A stretch of DNA of 64,000 bases from contig JAFKLS010000018.1 of NCBI GenBank assembly GCA_017304675.1, positions 434,001 through 498,000 of the forward strand, written 5' to 3'. The notes under the pieces are model-generated. The model worked only from the letters and a program-made list of their open reading frames with translations, searched no databases and was not told the origin of the DNA. The DNA is from Sphingobacteriia bacterium. GTDB lineage: Bacteria; Bacteroidota; Bacteroidia; Chitinophagales; Chitinophagaceae. Each line of letters begins with the position of its first letter. Position 1 is the first letter of the stretch. Below are positions 36,406 through 43,204 of the stretch, piece by piece. The position numbers and the translations under genes are program-made.

Positions 36406-36413
36406 TACTTTTG
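36406..36413 (+). promoter_or_regulatory. Possible -7 promoter element of prfA
   Basis: TACTTTTG matches TAnnTTTG and lies 19 bp before the prfA start codon, predicting a leader of 10-15 nt as seen for many genes in this group. No clear -33 TTG is found. Confidence 0.4.
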
Positions 36414-36432
36414 CCAACCTGAAAATTGTGCT

Positions 36433-37500
36433 ATGATTGATAAGTTAGAAGCCATAAAAGCAAGGTTTGAACAAATTGGTGTTGCTTTAACCAATCCTGA
36501 GATCATCAATAATCAAAAGGAATTTGGGAAACTCAGTAAAGAATACCGCTCCCTGGAGAAAATTGTGCAGCCTTTCGATCAATATAAGAAAGTGTTAGAA
36601 GATTATCATTTTGCCAAAGAAAGCTTAAATGGTAATGATGAAGACATGAAAGAATTGGCCAAAATGGAATTACCGGAGCTTGAACTGAAAAAAGAAAGCC
36701 TGGAAAAAGAATTGACCAAATTATTGATACCGAAAGACCCGCAGGATGATAAGAATGCCATTTTAGAAATCAGGGCCGGAACAGGAGGCGATGAGGCCAG
36801 TTTATTTGCCGGAGACCTTTTAGGTATGTACCTGCGCTATTGCTCTAAAAAAGGCTGGAAGGCTGCCGTTGTTAGTGAAAGCGAAGGTACCGTTGGCGGT
36901 TACAAAGAAGTAGTAGTGGAAATAACCGGCGAAGATGTATACGGTACTTTAAAATTTGAGAGTGGTGTACACCGTGTACAACGTGTACCCAATACAGAAA
37001 CACAAGGCAGAGTACATACCAGCGCTGCAACAGTAGCTGTAATTCCGGAAGCGGAAGAGGTAGATTTTGAGTTGAAGGAAAGTGATGTAAAAATGGAAAC
37101 TGCCCGAAGTGGTGGAGCAGGCGGACAAAATGTAAACAAAGTAGAAACAAAAGTTTTCTTAACACACATTCCTACAGGTACTGTGGTGGTTTGCCAAACA
37201 GAAAGAACTCAGTTAGGCAACCGCGAAAAAGCCATGCAAATGTTGCGAACCAGATTATATGAAGAACAGGTACGCAAGCAGGAAGAAGAAATTGCCCGCC
37301 AAAGAAAAACATTGGTAAGCACCGGCGACAGAAGTGCCAAAATAAGAACTTATAACTGGCCACAGGGAAGGGTTACCGATCACAGAATAGGATTAACCTC
37401 GTACAATTTAGATGCGGTGATTAACGGAGATATCGATGAATTTATTGAGAGCCTGCAATTGGCAGAAAATGCAGAGAAAATGGCCAACCAAAAAGATTAA
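36433..37500 (+). CDS. prfA: Peptide chain release factor 1
   Basis: 355 residues, normal length. The catalytic GGQ motif is at 230-232 within [17 protein letters not shown]; its methylatable Gln232 drives peptidyl-tRNA hydrolysis. The stop-codon recognition loop reads PNT (186-188) in [14 protein letters not shown], matching the PxT pattern of RF1 (UAA/UAG) rather than the SPF of RF2. It also has [20 protein letters not shown] and [16 protein letters not shown], both standard for RF1. The middle residue of the PxT loop is Asn, where E. coli has Ala. Monocistronic with a candidate promoter and a terminator at 37526. Confidence 0.97.
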   Translation: MIDKLEAIKARFEQIGVALTNPEIINNQKEFGKLSKEYRSLEKIVQPFDQYKKVLEDYHFAKESLNGNDEDMKELAKMELPELELKKESLEKELTKLLIPKDPQDDKNAILEIRAGTGGDEASLFAGDLLGMYLRYCSKKGWKAAVVSESEGTVGGYKEVVVEITGEDVYGTLKFESGVHRVQRVPNTETQGRVHTSAATVAVIPEAEEVDFELKESDVKMETARSGGAGGQNVNKVETKVFLTHIPTGTVVVCQTERTQLGNREKAMQMLRTRLYEEQVRKQEEEIARQRKTLVSTGDRSAKIRTYNWPQGRVTDHRIGLTSYNLDAVINGDIDEFIESLQLAENAEKMANQKD

Positions 37501-37525
37501 TCTGCAGAGCAGTATTATACTATAA

Positions 37526-37559
37526 TCCCCAACAGGTATTATGAAATGCCTGTTGGGGG
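37526..37559. terminator. Bidirectional hairpin terminator
   Basis: 11-bp stem TCCCCAACAGG / CCTGTTGGGGA with a 12-nt loop between convergent prfA and the barrel protein gene. The T tail is weak on the plus strand (TTTGCC). Confidence 0.75.
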
Positions 37560-37604
37560 ATTTGCCTTTGTAAGCGTATATAAATTCGCTTTGCAAATTA
37601 GTTA

Positions 37605-38477
37605 TTACCAATTGCTAAATCTTATTCCTACAACATAGGGCACTTGGTTAAGCCCTGTTTCTTCTCTATGTAAAGCATTTAAACTATAGCTGCCATATAA
37701 TCGCACAGGCCCTAACCCTAGCTCTGTAATAGCTGCCAACCTCCATGGTTGTAACAACATATCTCCACGATATTTTTGCTTGCCCCTCTGATCGCTGATC
37801 TGCTTATTACGCCAGTCAATCAAATACCCGGCACTAATGCCTGCACTAAATGTAAATGCATTGTGTACATTGGGTTTTGGTGTTATGTTAATCATTAATG
37901 GTACGGTTATATATCCGGCATAAAGCTTGTCTTTCCTAAACCCAATACTGTCTTTAAACACCATTGGTTGTGGCGTACTTCTGTAACTGATATTTCTATC
38001 GTACCTGAAATTATACATTTCAAGCCCCATTCCGTATTTTAAATTCAATACATGGTGGGTAATATTCAGTTTTTGCATGAAGAACCATAAGTTAACGTTA
38101 GACGACTTTCCGCTGTTTAGTGTCATATCGGATTGAGTAATGGGCCCCGCAGGCGCATACGCTGTTTTTAAATAGCCCATTCCTTGCGCCTTGGAATAAT
38201 CTGTATTATCAATCAGATTGGTAAATCCCAGATCGAAAATAAACCAGTTGGTGCTGAGAATATTTTGTTTTCGGCGATGAGATTTAAACCGTTCCTCAAT
38301 AACGCGAACCGATACATCTTTCTCTTTTTTTAAAGAGGCATTATTCTCTTTACCTGTTTTTACAATCACGAAATTGCCCACCTGAATGGTGTCTGATGTT
38401 TTTGCGGTACTATCTGTTTGAGCGTGGCTAGCCAATACACATCCGCATATACCCAATGTTAATATCCATTGCTTCAT
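37605..38477 (-). CDS. Predicted outer membrane beta-barrel protein (third gene of a sigma/anti-sigma operon)
   Basis: 290 residues: signal peptide (ends LASHAQ), a charged linker of about 70 residues (VKTGKENNASLKKEKDVSVRVIEERFKSHRRKQN), then alternating strands ending in aromatic residues and the terminal GIRFSNW, as expected of a barrel finishing in an aromatic residue. The sequence resembles the PorT/opacity-type small barrels of Bacteroidota, but no exact family is recognised. It starts 28 bp after the anti-sigma gene; envelope proteins encoded this way are often targets or sensors of the ECF system. Confidence 0.78.
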   Translation of the reverse strand: MKQWILTLGICGCVLASHAQTDSTAKTSDTIQVGNFVIVKTGKENNASLKKEKDVSVRVIEERFKSHRRKQNILSTNWFIFDLGFTNLIDNTDYSKAQGMGYLKTAYAPAGPITQSDMTLNSGKSSNVNLWFFMQKLNITHHVLNLKYGMGLEMYNFRYDRNISYRSTPQPMVFKDSIGFRKDKLYAGYITVPLMINITPKPNVHNAFTFSAGISAGYLIDWRNKQISDQRGKQKYRGDMLLQPWRLAAITELGLGPVRLYGSYSLNALHREETGLNQVPYVVGIRFSNW

Positions 38478-38505
38478 AAAATACTATTTAGTTTTTCCTG
38501 AAAAA

Positions 38506-39609
38506 TTACTTTGAATGACTGATAGGGAAACTGGCAATTGCCATACTTGCCTCCTCATTGTTCTTCGGTTTCGCAAAAATGCGGCCGGCCTTTTTAAGTA
38601 AGCCTTTAACCCTGTTTTTGTTTAATTCTAAATTACCTATATAAAGAGTGTTATCGTCATCATCATTGGTATCAATCTCCTTATAAACGGTTTGCTTTGT
38701 TAAGGTCTGTTGCTGATGATCTTCATGAGCAGCAATTGTTGCAGCTTGTACCGTTTTTGAATTACCTGCCGCAGTTTGTACTGTTTTTACAGGAGCATCT
38801 GTTGCTGCAACCAATGCATCGTTCTTTTGCAGGGCCTGTTGCGGTGTTGCAGATACAGGTTCGGACTGCCCCGGATTTAAATTGTTTAAACTGGCAACAT
38901 CTACCGGACTATGATTATTTCTACTGCTTTTTTCTTTGCGTATCTCTTTTGCCGCAATAGGAGTTATCTCTTTATTGTTTGAATAGATATTACTTTCTGT
39001 TTGCCGGGAAGATGCCGGCGGCTGCAGTACTGAGCCTTTCAATATATCACGATCTTTGTTAGCAGTTACAGGCCCGGATATCCCCTGCGGATTTGTGAAA
39101 TCGTTATGAACAGCTGGCCTTATGGTCCATACCAAAATAACCATACCGATTAAAATGGCTGCTATTGCCAGTTTCTTAAAAGAAAGATATACCACCCTTC
39201 TTTCTTCTTTTTTATAAAGTGATGTTTTATCCGGATGCAGTACTTGTTCCGGATACAATCTTGTTTGTTGTAAAGCAGTAAATACCTGCTGGTACTGCGG
39301 ATGCTGCAATACAAACTTATTTACCTCTTCCTTTTCAACAGCATTTAATTCATTATCTACATATAATAAGAATTGTTCTTCATAATTGGCAGAATTAATT
39401 GCCGTTAATTCATTTTTCAACAATGCATCTTTAACTGAGAAAGATATCTGTTCTTGAGGCAGGATAGTTTGTTGTAATGCCAGCAGCTCTGCTTCCAAAT
39501 CTGGCTGCTGTTTTATAAAAGCATCAACAGCATTTTTTTCGGCTGTAGTTAATTCACCATCAACATACAGTAGAAAATATTCTTCGTAATTATTTCTGTT
39601 GATATTCAT
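38506..39609 (-). CDS. Membrane-bound anti-sigma factor-like protein with duplicated N-terminal domain
   Basis: 367 residues. Two tandem copies of a ~60-residue cytoplasmic unit start the protein: NYEEYFLLYVDGELTTAEK (from ~7) and NYEEQFLLYVDNELNAVEK (from ~75). Each is like the first helices of anti-sigma domains, but without an obvious zinc-binding His/Cys set. A transmembrane helix follows (about 148-166, LAIAAILIGMVILVWTI), then a ~200-residue Ser/Thr/Gln/Lys-rich periplasmic region. The ATG directly abuts the stop codon of the ECF sigma gene (TAAATG), which strongly implies coupled expression. The likely role is to hold the sigma factor until an envelope signal arrives. The duplication is unusual and may bind two sigma molecules or make a stronger clamp. 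Confidence 0.82.
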   Translation of the reverse strand: MNINRNNYEEYFLLYVDGELTTAEKNAVDAFIKQQPDLEAELLALQQTILPQEQISFSVKDALLKNELTAINSANYEEQFLLYVDNELNAVEKEEVNKFVLQHPQYQQVFTALQQTRLYPEQVLHPDKTSLYKKEERRVVYLSFKKLAIAAILIGMVILVWTIRPAVHNDFTNPQGISGPVTANKDRDILKGSVLQPPASSRQTESNIYSNNKEITPIAAKEIRKEKSSRNNHSPVDVASLNNLNPGQSEPVSATPQQALQKNDALVAATDAPVKTVQTAAGNSKTVQAATIAAHEDHQQQTLTKQTVYKEIDTNDDDDNTLYIGNLELNKNRVKGLLKKAGRIFAKPKNNEEASMAIASFPISHSK

Positions 39610-40095
39610 TTATAAAACGTTTTCAGGTTTTACCAAATAATCCCTTAAAGTTAACCTGGCCCTGTGTAAATATACCTTTACCTGGCTTGCAGTTAACCCG
39701 GTAATTTTTCCTATCTCTTCATAATTATATCCTTCATAGTCTTTTAATAAAACCAGGCTTCTTTGGGTTTCGTTTAACTGGTGCAAAGCTTCCATTAATA
39801 TTTTCTTACTGATACCATGTTGTTGAAACCCTATTTTTACTTCTTCTCTGAATTCTTCTTTTAAATGTATCCGTTTATTTTTCCGGATATGATCTATCAT
39901 CTGGTTATAAGCGATCGTAAATAAATACGATTTACTCTTTTCCTGTTCTACCGCTTCCCTGTTACGCCACAGTTTTTCAAATGCAGTTTGAACAATATCT
40001 CTTGCATCTTCCTCATGCTTCAGGTTCTTAACTATAAACCTGTACACATTGTCGGCATATAAGTTTACACACTCATTGTATTGCTTTTCGGTCAT
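39610..40095 (-). CDS. ECF-type RNA polymerase sigma-70 factor
   Basis: 161 residues. Region 2 includes LYADNVYRFIVKNLKHEEDARDIVQTAFEKLWRNRE and YLFTIAYNQMIDHIRKNKR; region 4 includes LNETQRSLVLLKDYEGYNYEEIGKITGLTASQVKVYLHRARLTLRD, a typical helix-turn-helix. It directs transcription of a small regulon, probably including its own operon. The stop codon TAA is immediately followed by the ATG of the anti-sigma gene. Confidence 0.95.
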   Translation of the reverse strand: MTEKQYNECVNLYADNVYRFIVKNLKHEEDARDIVQTAFEKLWRNREAVEQEKSKSYLFTIAYNQMIDHIRKNKRIHLKEEFREEVKIGFQQHGISKKILMEALHQLNETQRSLVLLKDYEGYNYEEIGKITGLTASQVKVYLHRARLTLRDYLVKPENVL

Positions 40096-40182
40096 AAACA
40101 GCGGAAGATGTAGTTATTTTTCTTAAAGGTTACCTATGTTATACGTATTTTTTGATTTTTTGTTACAAAAAGATAAAAAAAA

Positions 40183-40197
40183 TCCCGCAAAGCGGGA
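40183..40197 (-). terminator. Short hairpin terminator
   Basis: TCCCGC-AAA-GCGGGA with a run of eight T on the minus strand after the stem. It ends the transcript of the Cys-rich small protein and isolates the sigma gene from it. Confidence 0.85.
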
Positions 40198-40229
40198 ATA
40201 TTCAATAAAACCTATACTTTATTAATCTT

Positions 40230-40427
40230 TTAAAACTTATTGAGCGGGCCATGAAATATTGAAAAACCTTCCTCTTCATTTTTCTGGCAGCAACAATTGC
40301 GTTCGCAGGTTTTAGTGCCATAACAAGGCAGTGATTTTACGGAAGACCTGTATTGAACAAATGCCAATGCGCAAGAAGCAATAATAAGCACCAAAACCGT
40401 ATCTGTATAATCTGAAAACTTTTTCAT
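40230..40427 (-). CDS. Small Cys-rich membrane protein, unknown function
   Basis: 65 residues: one predicted transmembrane helix (about 9-26, TDTVLVLIIASCALAFVQY) and a soluble tail with a tight Cys cluster, CYGTKTCERNCCC. The cluster could bind metal or an Fe-S centre, or form disulfides if it faces the periplasm. The family is not recognised. It has a strong terminator 30 bp downstream and no overlapping gene; it is small enough that protein-level confirmation is needed. Confidence 0.6.
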   Translation of the reverse strand: MKKFSDYTDTVLVLIIASCALAFVQYRSSVKSLPCYGTKTCERNCCCQKNEEEGFSIFHGPLNKF

Positions 40428-40645
40428 AAAAAACGAATCTTTGAAAGTAAAACGAAGGTAATATCAAAATGTTACCTCCTTTACAAAAAATAGTTAATTG
40501 ATGTTAAATGAAGGGCGATGCTTTACACAACAAACTATATCCGTTTCCATATAAGTTTTGTGTACAGATAGAAATGAGGCAGAACATGGCGGCAATAGAA
40601 CAATGCGTTTTAAATACTTCCATTCCTTGCATGTAGCATAAAAAA

Positions 40646-40660
40646 AGCCCTGTAAGGGCT
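40646..40660. terminator. Hairpin terminator of the aminotransferase gene
   Basis: AGCCCT-GTA-AGGGCT, with T runs on both sides (GCTTTTTTT on the minus strand, TCTCTTTTT on the plus), just after the stop codon of the leftward gene at 40667. Confidence 0.85.
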
Positions 40661-40666
40661 CTCTTT

Positions 40667-41884
40667 TTATGCATTGATACTTTCTTTTTCCAGCACTTTC
40701 TTAATAACTGCAATTATTTTTTCTCCTTTCTCTTTCACCTGTTCTTCCGACCATAATAAACTAATGGAAGTTGAGATACAGCGGCTCATAATAGCATCGC
40801 TTACAGAGAAATCCTGTGTTTGCAGTTTTAAAAGAGCAGTTTTTTGTTCTTCATTCAGGTTATACAAAGTAGTTGCCTCTTTTAAATGTTGCCATTGCTT
40901 TATATAATGCCAGTTATTGGCATACCAGTAAAAATTACCCGCTACAATATTCTGCGCTTTTAATTCAGCAACAACAGCTTTCGTAATGTCTTCAGTTGGC
41001 AGAAACCAGCTTAAGAAAGTGCAGCTATCACCAGTTGCATCAGGTATTGTTCTGAAAGAAATTTCAGGCAACTGAGCCAAAATATTTTTTAACTGTGCAT
41101 GATTCTTTTTTTGAATGGCCAGGAATGTGTCCAACTTTTTAATCTGCGCCAGCCCAACTGCTGCATGCAATTCGCTGATACGGAAATTATATCCGATAAA
41201 TGGATGAAGATCGGCACCTCTATCAACTCCTTTATGATCGTGGCCATGATCCGTATAACCATCGCATTTTACATATACAGCTTCATCGTTGGTCATCACC
41301 ACACCACCTTCTGCACAAGTGATTGTTTTTACAAAATCAAAGCTAAATGTTCCGGCATGCCCGATTGTTCCTAAAAATTTCCCTTTATAAGTTCCACCAA
41401 TACTTTGGCAGGCATCTTCCAGTAATATTAAATTATGTTCGTCGCAAATGGCTTTCAATGCATCCATGTCTGCCATACTGCCGCACATATGCACAGGCAT
41501 CACACATTTTGTTTTGCGGGTAATGGCATTTAATACAGCCTGCGGGTTCAGGGTCAGGCTTTCATCAACATCCACTAAAACAGGAATTGCTCCAATGCTT
41601 AGCACCGCTTCAAAACTGGCAACAAAAGTAAAGGAAGGCATAATCACTTCATCGCCTGCACCTATGCCCAGTGCCGCCATAGCAGTAGTTAAAGCACTTG
41701 TACCGCTGCTGGTTAATTGTGCATATTTACTTCCAAATGTTTTGCAGATCTCTTTTTCCAGTTCAATGCTTTTCCATATCCCTTTACGTGGGCCATCGAA
41801 CCCGTAACGCATCAGGATACCTGTTTCCAGTACATCGCTTACTTCTTTTCTTTCTTCCTCGCCCCATAATTCAAATCCCGGCAT
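40667..41884 (-). CDS. DegT/DnrJ/EryC1/StrS-family sugar aminotransferase
   Basis: 405 residues from the ATG at 41884; the frame is open to 41989 but MPGFELWGEEE is the usual beginning of this subfamily. PLP-dependent fold I: QLTSSGTSALTTAMAALG, DEVIMPSFTFVA, VHMCGSMADMDALKAIC, LEDACQSIGGTYKGK, FSFDFVKTITCAEGGVV with Lys186 as the likely Schiff-base lysine, and YNFRISELHAAVGLAQ. Such enzymes transfer an amino group from glutamate to a keto sugar nucleotide. The FDF.KTIT...EGG variant and MPGFELWG start recall KdnA (8-amino-8-deoxy-Kdo synthesis), which would modify lipopolysaccharide, but no kdnB-like gene is in the window, so this is a suggestion only. Confidence 0.9.
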   Translation of the reverse strand: MPGFELWGEEERKEVSDVLETGILMRYGFDGPRKGIWKSIELEKEICKTFGSKYAQLTSSGTSALTTAMAALGIGAGDEVIMPSFTFVASFEAVLSIGAIPVLVDVDESLTLNPQAVLNAITRKTKCVMPVHMCGSMADMDALKAICDEHNLILLEDACQSIGGTYKGKFLGTIGHAGTFSFDFVKTITCAEGGVVMTNDEAVYVKCDGYTDHGHDHKGVDRGADLHPFIGYNFRISELHAAVGLAQIKKLDTFLAIQKKNHAQLKNILAQLPEISFRTIPDATGDSCTFLSWFLPTEDITKAVVAELKAQNIVAGNFYWYANNWHYIKQWQHLKEATTLYNLNEEQKTALLKLQTQDFSVSDAIMSRCISTSISLLWSEEQVKEKGEKIIAVIKKVLEKESINA

Positions 41885-42003
41885 ATGATTAAGTTTAATG
41901 GTTAATGTTTGAAGTTTAACGTTGCAAAAGTATAGAAATATTGATTGAAGGAAATTTTTGTTGATGAACGATGTTGTTAAAATATACATTGTTTCTTTGT
42001 ATT

Positions 42004-42654
42004 ATGAAACCAATACTTATTTATTGTTATGACGCTTATTGCGGATGGTGTTACGGATTTAGCCCCGTTATTAAAACAATTGCAGAAGAATATGCCGATA
42101 AGTTAGATAACGAGGTATTGAGCGGCGGTATGATTATTGGCGAGCAACCCACTTCCATACAAACCATTGCCCCGGTTATTACAAGCCACTATAAACATGT
42201 AGAGGAATTAACAGGTATTAAATTTGGAGAAGACTTTTTATGGCATGCTTTTAACCCCGAAAAAAGTGATTGGTTTCTTAGTTCTGAAAAACCAGCCATT
42301 GCCCTCTGTGTGTTTAAAGAAATTTACCCTAACCAGCAAGTTGCATTTGCCAGCGATTTGCAATATGCTTTAAACTACGAAGGAAGAGACCTTACCGATG
42401 ATGAGGCCTACAGGCATTTATTAGCCAAGTATGATATGAATGCGGATGATTTTTACACAAAACTTCATAGCAGTAAGTATAAAGAAAAAGCCTACTACGA
42501 ATTTCAATTATGCAAGCAATTAAGGGTAACTGGCTTCCCTTGTGTGTTCATTCAAATATCCGATTCTAAACTCTACTTAATCAGCCGTGGATTTACCGAT
42601 TACGACGCCATAAAAACAAGGATAGACAATGTGCTGAAAGAAATCGCCCAATAA
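42004..42654 (+). CDS. DsbA/FrnE-family thioredoxin-like oxidoreductase
   Basis: 216 residues from the ATG at 42004 (an upstream ATG at 41971 adds only a poor sequence). CGWC motif at 13-16 in YDAYCGWCYGFSP, immediately after the first strand as in DsbA-like proteins. A helical insert in the middle (residues ~60-150) follows, then CKQLRVTGFPCVFI with the cis-Pro preceded by Gly-Phe. There is no signal peptide, so it is a cytoplasmic FrnE-like protein, as in 2-hydroxychromene-2-carboxylate isomerase relatives. The substrate is unknown. Confidence 0.86.
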   Translation: MKPILIYCYDAYCGWCYGFSPVIKTIAEEYADKLDNEVLSGGMIIGEQPTSIQTIAPVITSHYKHVEELTGIKFGEDFLWHAFNPEKSDWFLSSEKPAIALCVFKEIYPNQQVAFASDLQYALNYEGRDLTDDEAYRHLLAKYDMNADDFYTKLHSSKYKEKAYYEFQLCKQLRVTGFPCVFIQISDSKLYLISRGFTDYDAIKTRIDNVLKEIAQ

Positions 42655-42708
42655 ATCGTATTAATATCAATTGCATTTCCCTTACTTTGCAGCCGTTAAA
42701 ATTTGTAT

Positions 42709-43116
42709 ATGGAATACGGTAAATTGATCTCAGTATCCGGCTTCGGCGGACTGTTTGAATTAGTTAGCAGCAAAAATGATGGTGCCATTGTTCGTTCTTT
42801 AGATGATAACAGCACCAAATTTGTTAGTAGTAGAGTACATAATTTTTCTCATTTGGAAAGCATTGAAGTGTATACCATTCGCGAAAATGTAAACCTTGTA
42901 AACATTTTTCAGGCAATGGATAAAAGTGCAGAAGCTTTGCCTTCGGAAAAAGATGCTAAAGCCATAAAAAAATATTTTGAAAAAGTATATCCGGATATGG
43001 ATTTTGAAAGGGTATACGATAGCGACCGTAAAAAAATGGTAAAATGGTTCAATATTTTAAAAGCGAATAATATTGATCCGCAACTTACCGAAATGCCGGA
43101 AGAAGAAGCCAATTAG
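42709..43116 (+). CDS. DUF5606 domain protein
   Basis: 135 residues from the ATG at 42709; an upstream in-frame TTG at 42703 is an unlikely start. The first half is a small beta-rich domain (GKLISVSGFGGLFELVSSKNDGAIVRSLDD, KFVSSRVHNFSHLESIEVYT), and the second is helical (AIKKYFEKVYPDMDFERVYDSDRKKMVKWFNIL). It fits the DUF5606 family seen in Bacteroidota, function unknown. Followed by a strong terminator. Confidence 0.87.
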   Translation: MEYGKLISVSGFGGLFELVSSKNDGAIVRSLDDNSTKFVSSRVHNFSHLESIEVYTIRENVNLVNIFQAMDKSAEALPSEKDAKAIKKYFEKVYPDMDFERVYDSDRKKMVKWFNILKANNIDPQLTEMPEEEAN

Positions 43117-43138
43117 GTCATAAAAAATAAAAAACCGC

Positions 43139-43167
43139 AAAAACCGTCAATCTTTCTGACGGTTTTT
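43139..43167 (+). terminator. Rho-independent terminator
   Basis: 11-bp stem AAAAACCGTCA / TGACGGTTTTT, 7-nt loop, T tail. It closes the DUF5606 transcript just before the GH3 fusion gene. Confidence 0.9.
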
Positions 43168-43204
43168 TTATTTAATAATTATCTTGTGTCTTTAAGATTA
43201 TACT

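Noticed and set aside
36433..37500. RF2 (prfB) instead of RF1
   Set aside because: The recognition loop is PNT, the RF1-type PxT, not SPF, and no programmed frameshift site is present.
40504..40713. 69-codon leftward open frame
   Set aside because: It overlaps the end of the aminotransferase gene and its terminator; no start signal or family.
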